Shown in pieces: positions 33,361 to 41,793 of a stretch of 64,000 nucleotides of DNA (the stretch's first letter is position 1; every line of letters begins with the position of its first letter). The stretch is from assembly GCF_907177275.1 (NCBI RefSeq), contig NZ_CAJSLV010000001.1:1-64000 (forward strand), in the 5' to 3' direction. Under the pieces are notes generated by a model that saw only the letters and a list, made by a program, of their open reading frames with translations, did no database searches and was not told the origin of the DNA. The translations under genes and the position numbers were made by a program. This stretch comes from Actinacidiphila cocklensis (GTDB lineage Bacteria; Actinomycetota; Actinomycetes; Streptomycetales; Streptomycetaceae).

Positions 33361-34103
33361 GGCAGCCACGACTGTCCAGTGTCGTTGAACGACGGCTCCT
33401 GGTGAACTACCGGGTCGCCCCGGATGCCGCAGCACGCCTGCTCCCCGGGCCACTGCGCCCTCAACTGGTGCACGGCCACGCGGTCGCGGGCATCTGCCTG
33501 CTGCGGCTGGGAAGTGTCCGGCCTGCTTGGGCGCCCAGGGCGTTCGGGCTGCGGAGCGAGAACGCGGCACATCGGATCGCCGTCGAGTGGGACGGGCCGG
33601 GCGGCGTGGAAACCGGCGTCTACATTCCACGACGCGACTCCGCCTCGCGGCTCAACGTCTGGGCCGGAGGCCGCATCTTCCCCGGCGAGCACGGCCGAGC
33701 CGACTTCGAGGTGCACGAGACACCCGGTCAGATGCGCGTCGCACTGGCGACTTGGGATGGCGACACCCGAGTGGATGTCACCGTCGAGCTGTCCGACGAG
33801 CTGCGAGGCAGCGAGCTCTTCGCCGATCTCGCCGAGGCTTCCCGCTTCTTCCGAGGCGGGGCAAAGGGCTTCTCGGCCACCAGCTCCGGCCGTCACCTGG
33901 ACGGCATGGAACTGCGGACCGACGCATGGCACGTGGAAGCCGGCCGGGTCCGCTCCGCTGCGTCGTCCTTCTTCGACGACCCGGACCGCTTCCCGTCCGG
34001 GAGCGCGACCCTGGACAGCGCTCTGGTCATGCGCGACGTCCCCGCCAGTTGGTGGCCACTCCCGGCCATGGCCTCCGAGCACGGTGCTCAACCGGCCCGC
34101 TGA
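33357..34103 (+). CDS. DUF2071-family protein
   Basis: The product is 248 residues. The opening MRQPRLSSVVERRLLVNYRV and LLPGPLRPQLVHGHAVAGIC fit the DUF2071 family (acetoacetate-decarboxylase-like fold, function unknown). So do the central NAAHRIAVEWDGP, FEVHETPGQMRV and FFRGGAKGFSATSSGRHLDG. The chosen ATG follows GCGAGGG and overlaps the upstream small frame; an in-frame start at 33327 lies inside that frame. A strong bidirectional terminator follows at 34190. Confidence 0.82.
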   Translation: MRQPRLSSVVERRLLVNYRVAPDAAARLLPGPLRPQLVHGHAVAGICLLRLGSVRPAWAPRAFGLRSENAAHRIAVEWDGPGGVETGVYIPRRDSASRLNVWAGGRIFPGEHGRADFEVHETPGQMRVALATWDGDTRVDVTVELSDELRGSELFADLAEASRFFRGGAKGFSATSSGRHLDGMELRTDAWHVEAGRVRSAASSFFDDPDRFPSGSATLDSALVMRDVPASWWPLPAMASEHGAQPAR

Positions 34104-34189
34104 AGCCTCGTCGGGTGTCGGCGGCGGTGAGGTGAAGTCGGCAGGCGCAGTCGAGGGCGCCCGCCGGTGACGCACTGCCCGCTTCGGGA

Positions 34190-34227
34190 GCGGGGAGCCG
34201 GACACCTCCGCGGGTCCGGCTCCCCGC
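34190..34227. terminator. bidirectional terminator between convergent genes
   Basis: Perfect 13-base arms GCGGGGAGCCGGA (34190-34202) and TCCGGCTCCCCGC (34215-34227) flank a 12-base loop. It sits between the stops of the DUF2071 gene and the leftward beta-trefoil gene and can serve both. Confidence 0.8.
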
Positions 34228-34236
34228 CAGCCGGTC

Positions 34237-34707
34237 TCAGTTGTGCCAACCGTCCCAGTAGGCCAGTTCGGTACCGGCGTAGACCTGGCCCCCGCTCTCG
34301 GCCCGCAGGTTCTTGCCCCAGGCGTCGGTGAACTGCCCGGAGTTGTAGTTGTAGCTGAACTGCTCCCCGGTGGAACCGTTGCAGGTCTGCATCGCCATGC
34401 CGTTGACGGTGTTGAGGTTGTTGGTGAGGAGGCACAGTCCGGTGCCCCGGTTCTTCAGCTCGTCGTAGCCGGTGCTGTCCACGGGGTTGTTGATGAAGTC
34501 CCACTGCTGGTAGACGGTGCCGCTGCAGGTGCCGGCCCAGACGACCCCGGTCGTTCCCGCCGCGAGGCAGGTGCCGGTGGACAGGGCCTTGAACTGCCAG
34601 TAGGTCGTGGCGGCTTGGGCCTGCGGGGCGGCGAGGACGGTGGCGGCGGCGACGGCGGCGGCGATCCCGAGCGACGCGGTGGCGGTGCGCAGGTTGCGAA
34701 GTTTCAT
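34237..34707 (-). CDS. small secreted ricin-type beta-trefoil protein
   Basis: The product is 156 residues. The signal peptide is MKLRNLRTATASLGIAAAVA with cleavage after AAPQAQA at about residue 32. The mature part is a beta-trefoil-like lectin: Cys pairs and QxW-like repeats are visible in TGTCLAAGTTGVVWAGTC, VYQQWDF, TGLCLLTNNLNTVNGMAMQT and GEQFSYNYNSGQF. Such proteins bind carbohydrate; no enzyme domain is attached. It is AT-richer in its leader than its neighbours and has an unusual start-codon hairpin and an upstream palindrome. Its small size and single-gene unit suggest a secreted lectin or inhibitor. Confidence 0.82.
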   Translation of the reverse strand: MKLRNLRTATASLGIAAAVAAATVLAAPQAQAATTYWQFKALSTGTCLAAGTTGVVWAGTCSGTVYQQWDFINNPVDSTGYDELKNRGTGLCLLTNNLNTVNGMAMQTCNGSTGEQFSYNYNSGQFTDAWGKNLRAESGGQVYAGTELAYWDGWHN

Positions 34708-34720
34708 GCCTTAAAACTTC
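34698..34720 (-). promoter_or_regulatory. hairpin enclosing the start codon of the beta-trefoil gene
   Basis: In the mRNA sense (minus strand) the arms GAAGTTT (34720-34714) and AAACTTC (34704-34698) are perfectly complementary. The nine bases between them, TAAGGCATG, contain both the weak ribosome site and the ATG. Pairing would display the initiation site in the loop or, if stable, limit ribosome access. The arms are AT-rich, so stability is modest. Confidence 0.45.
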
Positions 34721-34725
34721 GGCAT

Positions 34726-34740
34726 CCAGATTAAATCTGG
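34726..34740. promoter_or_regulatory. AT-rich 15-bp palindrome upstream of the beta-trefoil gene
   Basis: CCAGATT and AATCTGG arms surround a single A. The site ends 19 bases upstream of the ATG, which makes it a good candidate for an operator overlapping the promoter. AT-rich dyads of this sort stand out strongly in this GC-rich sequence. Confidence 0.5.
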
Positions 34741-35106
34741 CGGCTGTCGACGGTTGATGGATTTCGGCCCCCGGATGAACGTCTCCTGACGCGTAGCGGT
34801 ACGCCCCCTTCCGGTCCGCCGGCGCCACGGTGGCAGTGAGGGCATTTGCCCAGGCCGAGACCGCATGAGCCCCACCAGGGTTCTGAATGAGGTCCGCTGC
34901 CATCGGGACGGAGATGCCGGCGGCGTCCTGGGCGGCCCTCCCGCGGCAACCGCGGTGAACCTCGACCCCCGGCGGGGTGAACGTATTTCCCTCGGGAAAC
35001 GTGGACTCGGTGGGGCACGGGGACGGGTCCGTCACCAGGCCGCCTGCCGCGCCCTGGCGGCCGGAGGCGTCCCGGCCCTCCGACATGCGACACATTGCGA
35101 GGTTTC
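34741..35106. other. divergent region between the beta-trefoil gene and the type VII locus
   Basis: These 366 bases have no gene I can support. The promoter of the type VII-like locus must lie here. The most evident element is the dyad TTTCCC-TC-GGGAAA at 34986-34999, flanked by ACGT on each side (34981-34984 and 34999-35002). It is about 105 bases before the first start codon and is a candidate regulator site. Confidence 0.45.
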
Positions 35107-36711
35107 GTGGACATCCATCAGGTGGGTCCGGTGGAGCCGCCCCCGGTGGCACCACCGCGTACGACGCTGGCCCTGGAATGGCACGCGGGGTGGACCACCC
35201 CCGTCCTGGCGCTGGCCGAACTCCTGATCCTGGTACTGCTGTTGCTGCACTGGGTGGTGCGCCGACAGGGCGGTTGGCGGATCGCGCGGCGCCGGCTGGG
35301 CAAGCAGATCCGGCTCACCGCGGGCGCCTTCTACGAGCCGGTGCGGGAGTTCCTGCGCTTCCGGGCGACGGTCCGGCAGCTGACCCGGCTGCTGGTGTCC
35401 ACCGGCCCTGCCGAGGTGGCACGCGCCGCCCTGGACGACGTCGACGCGGAGGTGACCCCCGCCGCGCCCGACGCCTTCGGCCTCGCGGTGGCGGTCCGGC
35501 CCCCGTCCCGTCGCAGCGACGGCGACGTCACGGTGCGACTGGCCGGCCGCGGGGTGCCCGAGGCTCTTTACCCCTGGGAGACCCGCGGCGACGACCTGCG
35601 CTGGCACACCACCGCAGCCGAGGTGGCCGAACGCGCCGAGCAGACGCTGCGGCAGGCCCAGCGGGAGATCCTGGGGGACCAGGACACCCAGCAGGCCGCA
35701 CAGGGCCAGGACGGCGCCGACCCCGACGCCCTCGTGGTCCCCGCCCCGCCGCGCCTGCTGGTACCGCTCGGTCTGGACGGCGCGGCGGCGGTCTTCGTCG
35801 ACCTGCTGCGCGGCCCCGGCATCCTGAGCACCTACGGGGACCGCCGGGCGACCCGCTCGTTCGTGCAGGCGGCAGCCGCGTACCTCGACCTGCCCGACGG
35901 CGGCGCCGAGGTGGTCGTGGCCAAGGGGGTGCACCCCCGTTTCGACGGGCCGCACCTGGACGAGGCGCTGGACTCGCTGGAGGGCTCCGTGCCCGACCCG
36001 GCGAGGCCGGTGGTCGTGGTGTGCTCCGCGCCCGACACCGATCAGTCGCTGCGGCTGTCCCGGATGGCCGCGCAGGGCCTGCTGCGCGCCCTGGTCGTCG
36101 GCTCGGTGAACGGCCACCGCCTTGAGGTGCGGGTCAACTCCCGCGGCCGGGTCGAGATTCCCGGCTGGGGCATCACGACGGACGCCGCGCCGCTCGGCCC
36201 CGCGGTCGCCCGCACCGCCAGGAAGGGCGGGTCACAGCGAACGAAGCGCGCCGGCGGCGGAATTCCGCCCGCGCCCTCGGGGCCCAGGCCGCCCCGCTTC
36301 CGGCCGGAGGCCCCCACGATCCCGCTGCCGCCCCTTCCCACGCGCGCCGGGCGCACCGTGCCGTCCGAGCCGCAGGCGACGGAGCCCGCCACGTACCCGG
36401 CCGGCACCTCGCCCGAGCCCGCCATGGGCGGTACGAGCCCGGCCGGAACCACCGCGCGCACCTTCCCGGCCGGGCTGCCGGAGCAGGGCGCGGAGCCACC
36501 TGCGCCCGCGCTCCGCGCACTGTTCGCGGAGCCCGAGGCCACCGGCGGGACGGAGAACGGCGACCCCTCGGACCCCCGGTCGTACACGTCCCACAGCGCC
36601 CTGAGCGCCCGCGGTTCCTCGAACGCCTTGAGTCCGCGGACCGCTGAGACTTCCCCATCCTCCCGAGACGAAAGGCAGAACGGCAGTGAAGCTCCTCGTC
36701 ACCACCGTTGA
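35107..36711 (+). CDS. type VII locus single-pass membrane protein, 534 residues
   Basis: I do not recognise a named family. GTG 35107 follows a GAGG four bases upstream, and an in-frame TTG at 35095 is possible. One transmembrane helix lies at about residues 31-47 (VLALAELLILVLLLLHWVV). A soluble alpha/beta region follows to about 360 (with GPGILSTYGDRRATRSFVQA and RPVVVVCSAPDTDQSLRLSR), then a Pro/Ala-rich disordered tail of about 170 residues. Its last 26 bases overlap the start of eccC, so the two are coupled. It may substitute for one of the membrane components (EccB/EccE) that are missing here, but this is inference. Confidence 0.75.
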   Translation: MDIHQVGPVEPPPVAPPRTTLALEWHAGWTTPVLALAELLILVLLLLHWVVRRQGGWRIARRRLGKQIRLTAGAFYEPVREFLRFRATVRQLTRLLVSTGPAEVARAALDDVDAEVTPAAPDAFGLAVAVRPPSRRSDGDVTVRLAGRGVPEALYPWETRGDDLRWHTTAAEVAERAEQTLRQAQREILGDQDTQQAAQGQDGADPDALVVPAPPRLLVPLGLDGAAAVFVDLLRGPGILSTYGDRRATRSFVQAAAAYLDLPDGGAEVVVAKGVHPRFDGPHLDEALDSLEGSVPDPARPVVVVCSAPDTDQSLRLSRMAAQGLLRALVVGSVNGHRLEVRVNSRGRVEIPGWGITTDAAPLGPAVARTARKGGSQRTKRAGGGIPPAPSGPRPPRFRPEAPTIPLPPLPTRAGRTVPSEPQATEPATYPAGTSPEPAMGGTSPAGTTARTFPAGLPEQGAEPPAPALRALFAEPEATGGTENGDPSDPRSYTSHSALSARGSSNALSPRTAETSPSSRDERQNGSEAPRHHR

Positions 36712-39700
36712 CGGTGAGCGGCGCGAACAGCGTGACGTGCTCGTCGACGCGGCCCCCAACACCCCTGTGTCGCAATTGGCGCCGCACCTGCTGGCCGCGC
36801 ACCACGGCGCCGGCACCGCGACTCCCGCGCCCGCCGGCTCGGACCCCTTCGGCGGTGACGCCGCAATCTCCAGCCTCGCCGTAGCGCCCGAAACCGCTTC
36901 CGCCCCCGAGAACGTGTCGCTGTATCTCGGCGACCGGCTCCTCGACCCCGAGACCCCGCTCGCCGCCACCGGCATCACGCACGGCAGCACCCTCGGCCTC
37001 GGCCGCCCGACACCGGCCGCCGCCACCCGCTACGGTCCCGGTCGGCACGAGATGCCGACCCCCAGGCGGCCCGGCTCGGCGCCCGTGGTCGAACTCCAGG
37101 TGATCGGCGGCCCGGACGCGGGCCGGGTGCACCTGCTCGGCCCGGGCGCCCACGGATTGGGCCCCGCGGTGGACAGCTCGGTACGCCTTGAGGGCACCGG
37201 CGTGCCGGAGGAGGGGCTGCGGCTGACGGTCTGCCCGGACGGCACCGTCCTGGTGGTGCTGCCAGAGGACAACGCGGCCGTACGGCTGTCGCTCCCGCAG
37301 GCACCGCCGCCGCGCCCGCGCCCCGACGTGGTCGCGCTGCCGCCGGAACCGGCGCCGGAGGACGAGGGCGAGCAGGAGCCCGACCCGCTGCCGCGAGGCT
37401 GGACGCCGTGGCGGCTGGACGGGGAGCTGGTCCTGGGCGAACACCTGTTGCGGGTGGCGCGGCCCACCCGGGCGGACGCCGCCGTGGTGCCCTCCGTGAA
37501 GGAGGCCGGCCTGGACTTCAACCGGCCGCCGCGGCTGCTGCCCCCACTCCAGCCCGAAACCTTCCGGCTGCCCGGACCGCCCGACACGCCGAAGCGCCAG
37601 CCCATTCCCTTCATGGTGATGATCGCGCCGATGTTCGTCGGCGTCGGCATGGTCTACTTCTTCCAGTCCTACTTCTACCTGGTGTTCATGCTGCTCAGCC
37701 CGGTCATGGGCGTCAGCAACTGGGCCAGCGGACGCCGCAGCGGACGCAGGGAGTTCCGTCACGCGGTCGCCGGCTACCGGCTGCGCCGGTCCTCCCTGGA
37801 GGCCGACGTACGGGCCAAGGTGGACACCGAGCGGCGGGTACGCGTCGCGTCCTCGCCGGACCCCGCGGTCATCGGGCTGATGGCGGTCGGGCCCGGCGCA
37901 CGGCTGTGGGAGCGCCGCCGCAGCGACCCGGACAACCTCATCCTGCGGATCGGCACCACCCGGCAGCAGTCGCTGCTGCAACTGGACGACGCCTCCCGTG
38001 AGGACAACCACCGGAGCGCCTTCTGGCAGATCCCCGACATGCCGATCGGCGTGGACATGGCCGGCAGCCAGGTCGTGGGCATCGCCGGCGCCGAGGAGCC
38101 GGCCCGGGCACTGGCCCGCTGGGCGGTCGCCCAGGCGGCGGTCCTGCACAGCCCGCGGGACCTGAAGATCTGTGTGCTCACCGACAGCGGCGCCGCCGAC
38201 GCGTGGCAGTGGGCGCGCTGGCTGCCGCACACCCGCTCCGGCCTGTCGTCGGGGCAGGACAACGCCCCGGTGATCCTGCTGGGCAACGACCCGGAGACGG
38301 TGGCCAACCGGGTCACCGAGCTCATCAACGTGATCCGCACCCGCACCCTGTCCCAGCAGGCCACCCTGCGGGGGGCGCTGCTCAACGAGCCCGACACGCT
38401 GGTCGTGCTGGACGGCGCCCGCGGGCTGCGGGACGTGCCGGGCATGGTCCAGGTGCTCAAGGAAGGTCCGGCCTGCGGCATCTACCCGCTGTGCATCGAC
38501 CGCGAGGAGCGGATGCTCCCCGAGGAGGCCAGCGCGGTGGTGTCCATCGCCAAGCACACCCTGACCCTGCGCCGTACCGGAATGCCCGACGTCACCGGCA
38601 TCCGGCCGGACTACGTCACGGCGCAGTGGGCCGAGCGGCTGGCCCGCGGTATCGCACCGGTGCACGACGTCACCCCGGACGCCACCGGCGGACTGCCCGA
38701 CCGCGTCTCGCTGCTCGACCTGCTGGACCTCGAACCGCCGGCCGGCGAGGTCATCGCGGAGCGGTGGGCCAAGCGCCCGTCGTCCACCGCGGCGCTGGTC
38801 GGCCAGGGCTTCGACCGGTCGACGTCCTTCGACCTGGTCAAGGACGGTCCGCACGCGCTCATCGCGGGCACCACCGGCTCGGGCAAGTCGGAGCTGCTGC
38901 AGTCCCTCGTCGCCGCGCTGGCCGCGGTGAACCGCCCGGACGAACTGACCTTCGTCCTGGTCGACTACAAGGGCGGCAGCGCGTTCAAGGACTGCGTGCG
39001 CCTGCCGCACACCCTGGGCATGGTCACCGACCTGGACAGCCATCTGGTGCAGCGGGCGCTGACATCGCTGACCGCCGAACTCGTCCGCCGCGAACACATG
39101 CTGGCCGCCGTCGGCGCCAAGGACCACCCGGAGTACCGGGCGTTGCGCCGCCGGGAGCCCCAACTGCCGCCGATGCCGCGCCTGCTGCTGGTCATCGACG
39201 AGTTCGCCACCCTGGCCCGGGAGATCCCCGACTTCATCCCCGGCCTGGTCGGCATCGCCCAGCGCGGCCGTTCACTGGGCCTGCACATGGTGCTGGCCAC
39301 CCAGCGGCCCGCCGGCGTCGTCACCAACGACATCCGGGCCAACACCAACCTGCGGATCTCGCTGCGCGTCACCGACGTGACCGACAGCATCGACGTCCTG
39401 GACGTCCCGGACGCGGCGAGCATCTCCTCGAACACCCCGGGCCGGGCGCTGGTCCGGCTGGGCCACCGGTCCGCGCTGAGCTTCCAGACCGCCTACGTGG
39501 GCGCGCCGCGCCCGCAGGCCGGGCGCGGGCCGCTGCCCAACCCGCAGGCGGACGAGGGCGGTGACGAGCCGGCGCTGTGGACCACGGCGCTGCCCTGGCA
39601 GCAACTGGGCCGCGCGCTCCGGCTTCCCGAGGACTACGACGACCAGTTCCCCGAGCTGGAACGGGACGAGGGCCCGACCGACCTGATGGCCCTGGTGGAC

Positions 39701-41362
39701 GGCATCCTCGACGCGGCCCGGATCTGCGGGCACCAACCGCAGCCCAGCCCGTGGCTGCCCGCCCTGCCCGGTGTCCTCGACCTGTCCGACCTCCCGGCAC
39801 CCGCGGCCCCGACGAACGACGGCCGGCTGGTACCGGCCGCGTGGGCACGCGAGGACCTTCCCGCCCTCCAGGCCCAGCCGCCGGTGATGCTGGACCTCGA
39901 CAACTTCAGCCACCTGTACGTCGTCGGTATGCCGCGCTCGGGTCGCTCGCAGGTGCTGCGTACCATCGCCTCCGCACTGGGACGCGCCAACTCCTGTGCG
40001 GACGTGCACTTCTACGCCGTGGACGCGGGCGGCGGAGCGCTGACCGCGCTGACCGAACTGCCGCACACCGGCGCGGTGGTGCCGCGCGCCGACCTGGAGC
40101 GGGTCAGCCGGCTGCTCAACCGGATCACCGCCGAACTCGTCCGCCGCCAGGAGCTGCTGGCGTCGCGCTCGGCGGGCACCTTGAGCGAACTGCGCGCCAT
40201 GCTGCCCAAGGACCAGCGGCCCCCGCACATCGTGCTGCTGATCGACGGCTGGGACACCCTCAACGCGCTCGTCGTCGACATCGAGGACGGCCGGATGATC
40301 TCCCAGGTCGCGACGCTGCTGCGGGAGGGCGCGGCGGCCGGGGTCCACGTCATCGCCACGTCCGAACGGGCACTGACGGCCGGGCGGATCGCGGCGCTGA
40401 ACGACAACCGGCTGATCCTGCGCATGAACGACGTCGGCGACTACGCCATGCAGGGCATCGAGCGTCAGCGGATCCCGTCGGAGATGGGCCCGGGGCGGGG
40501 CTTCCGCACCGAGGGCGGCGGCGAGTTGCAGGTGGCGGTGCTGCCCGCCGGGCTCAGCGGCCAGGAGCAGGCCGAGGCGCTGCGGCTGATCGGCGCCGAG
40601 GCGACCCGCCGGGACCGCGATGTGCCTGCGCGGGACCGGCCGTTCCGGATCGAGACGCTGCCCACGACGGTCTCCTTCGCGGAGGCGTACGCGCGGGCAG
40701 GGGCGGCCGAACGGCGCCCGCTGATGGGCCTGGTGGGCCTGGGCGGCGACGATGTGGCGCCGGTCTGGGTGGACTTCTCCGGCGTGGCCTCGACCTATGT
40801 GATCGCCGGCCCGCCCGGATCGGGCCGCAGCACGGCGCTCGCCTCGCTGGCGCTGTCGTTGCTGCGGGCCGGCACCGGAGTCGTCGCGATGGCGCCGCGG
40901 GAGTCGCCGCTGCGTGCCCTGGAGGGGCGCCGCGGGGCGGCCGTGGTCACCTCGCTGTCCCCGACCGAGCAGGAGTTGACCGCGGCTCTGGAGGAGGCCG
41001 GCGGCGCGCCGGCGGTCGTCCTGGTCGATGACGCCGACCTGCTGTCCATGACACCGGCCGACAACTGGCTGCGGGAAGTCGCCACCTCGGGCCGGGACCG
41101 GGCGCTGGGCGTGGCCGTCGCCGGTGCCTCCGAGTCGCTGGTCTCGCCGCTGAGTTCCTGGCTCGGCCCGGTGCGGCGGTCCCGCAAGGGCCTGCTGCTC
41201 TCCCCGCAGAGCATCGGTGAGGGCGACATCCTCGGCATCCGGCTGCCGCACAACGTGATCAGGACCAACCGGACACCGGGGCGCGGTTACACCACCGACG
41301 CCTCGGGCGGCATGCTCACCATCCTGGTGCCGGAGAGCGACCCCGCGACCGACGCGGGCTGA
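36686..41362 (+). CDS. eccC: EccC-type FtsK/SpoIIIE ATPase of a type VII secretion system
   Basis: The product is 1558 residues and is the motor that recognises and exports WXG-type substrates. Residues 1-115 resemble a ubiquitin-like YukD fold and about 130-220 an FHA-like domain. This N-terminal arrangement is closer to firmicute EssC than to mycobacterial EccC. Two helices at about 309-345 (MVMIAPMFVGVGMVYFF) anchor it. Three ATPase modules follow. The first has an intact Walker A, GTTGSGKSE (Lys734), with Walker B LLLVIDEFATLA. The second (GMPRSGRSQ, Arg1087) and third (GPPGSGRST, Arg1381) have Arg in place of the Walker Lys, consistent with only the first hydrolysing ATP. Start GTG 36686; a strong terminator follows. 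Confidence 0.92.
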   Translation: MKLLVTTVDGERREQRDVLVDAAPNTPVSQLAPHLLAAHHGAGTATPAPAGSDPFGGDAAISSLAVAPETASAPENVSLYLGDRLLDPETPLAATGITHGSTLGLGRPTPAAATRYGPGRHEMPTPRRPGSAPVVELQVIGGPDAGRVHLLGPGAHGLGPAVDSSVRLEGTGVPEEGLRLTVCPDGTVLVVLPEDNAAVRLSLPQAPPPRPRPDVVALPPEPAPEDEGEQEPDPLPRGWTPWRLDGELVLGEHLLRVARPTRADAAVVPSVKEAGLDFNRPPRLLPPLQPETFRLPGPPDTPKRQPIPFMVMIAPMFVGVGMVYFFQSYFYLVFMLLSPVMGVSNWASGRRSGRREFRHAVAGYRLRRSSLEADVRAKVDTERRVRVASSPDPAVIGLMAVGPGARLWERRRSDPDNLILRIGTTRQQSLLQLDDASREDNHRSAFWQIPDMPIGVDMAGSQVVGIAGAEEPARALARWAVAQAAVLHSPRDLKICVLTDSGAADAWQWARWLPHTRSGLSSGQDNAPVILLGNDPETVANRVTELINVIRTRTLSQQATLRGALLNEPDTLVVLDGARGLRDVPGMVQVLKEGPACGIYPLCIDREERMLPEEASAVVSIAKHTLTLRRTGMPDVTGIRPDYVTAQWAERLARGIAPVHDVTPDATGGLPDRVSLLDLLDLEPPAGEVIAERWAKRPSSTAALVGQGFDRSTSFDLVKDGPHALIAGTTGSGKSELLQSLVAALAAVNRPDELTFVLVDYKGGSAFKDCVRLPHTLGMVTDLDSHLVQRALTSLTAELVRREHMLAAVGAKDHPEYRALRRREPQLPPMPRLLLVIDEFATLAREIPDFIPGLVGIAQRGRSLGLHMVLATQRPAGVVTNDIRANTNLRISLRVTDVTDSIDVLDVPDAASISSNTPGRALVRLGHRSALSFQTAYVGAPRPQAGRGPLPNPQADEGGDEPALWTTALPWQQLGRALRLPEDYDDQFPELERDEGPTDLMALVDGILDAARICGHQPQPSPWLPALPGVLDLSDLPAPAAPTNDGRLVPAAWAREDLPALQAQPPVMLDLDNFSHLYVVGMPRSGRSQVLRTIASALGRANSCADVHFYAVDAGGGALTALTELPHTGAVVPRADLERVSRLLNRITAELVRRQELLASRSAGTLSELRAMLPKDQRPPHIVLLIDGWDTLNALVVDIEDGRMISQVATLLREGAAAGVHVIATSERALTAGRIAALNDNRLILRMNDVGDYAMQGIERQRIPSEMGPGRGFRTEGGGELQVAVLPAGLSGQEQAEALRLIGAEATRRDRDVPARDRPFRIETLPTTVSFAEAYARAGAAERRPLMGLVGLGGDDVAPVWVDFSGVASTYVIAGPPGSGRSTALASLALSLLRAGTGVVAMAPRESPLRALEGRRGAAVVTSLSPTEQELTAALEEAGGAPAVVLVDDADLLSMTPADNWLREVATSGRDRALGVAVAGASESLVSPLSSWLGPVRRSRKGLLLSPQSIGEGDILGIRLPHNVIRTNRTPGRGYTTDASGGMLTILVPESDPATDAG

Positions 41363-41371
41363 CAGCGGAAG

Positions 41372-41416
41372 ACGGCGTGGGGGTGCCGGTCGTCGAGACC
41401 GGCACCCCCACGCCGT
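41372..41416. terminator. strong bidirectional terminator
   Basis: Perfect 20-base arms (41372-41391 and 41397-41416) enclose a five-base loop GTCGA; the core is GTGGGGGTGCCGGTC against its complement. It lies ten bases after the eccC stop and 29 bases before the stop of the convergent WXG-type gene, so it ends both transcripts. Confidence 0.9.
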
Positions 41417-41444
41417 TCGCGTCAGCGGTGAAGGGACCCGGGGG

Positions 41445-41753
41445 TCACTTGTGCCCGTTGATCTGGGCCGCCATCTTCGTGTCCATGTCGTCGATCTGGA
41501 TCTTGATGTCGGTGAACTGCTTGGCGAAGTCGTTGATCTTGGTCACCACCTGCTGGAGCTGGTCGGTGAACTGGCTGTAGGCGGTCTTCATGGCCGGGCT
41601 GGTGTGCTGGAGGAACAGGCCGTCGCTCAGCAGGTTCTCCACCGACGTCCGCAGCGTCATCAGCTGCGGGCTGATGTTCTCCACGGCGTTCTTCAGCTGC
41701 GAGGAGACGGTGTCGATCTGCTGGTACTCAAGCTGGACGTTGTTGACTGCCAT
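41445..41753 (-). CDS. WXG100-like small helical secretion substrate
   Basis: The product is 102 residues and all-helical. The helix-turn-helix hairpin of Esx proteins is recognisable: DTVSSQLKNAVENISPQLMT, a turn around VENLLSDGLFLQHTS, then AMKTAYSQFTDQLQQVVTKI. The Trp-x-Gly signature itself is absent and the turn reads SDGLF, so this is a divergent member. A GAGGA site precedes ATG 41753. It is second in a leftward two-gene unit. Proteins of this kind are exported as dimers by EccC and act as partner or chaperone of larger substrates. Confidence 0.8.
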   Translation of the reverse strand: MAVNNVQLEYQQIDTVSSQLKNAVENISPQLMTLRTSVENLLSDGLFLQHTSPAMKTAYSQFTDQLQQVVTKINDFAKQFTDIKIQIDDMDTKMAAQINGHK

Positions 41754-41793
41754 GGGGATTCCTCAGGGGTCGGGTTGGACGGATTCGGGATGG

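Noticed and set aside
36173..39163. 996-codon minus-strand frame opposite eccC
   Set aside because: No motifs, biased composition, and complete overlap with an intact EccC carrying all ATPase motifs.
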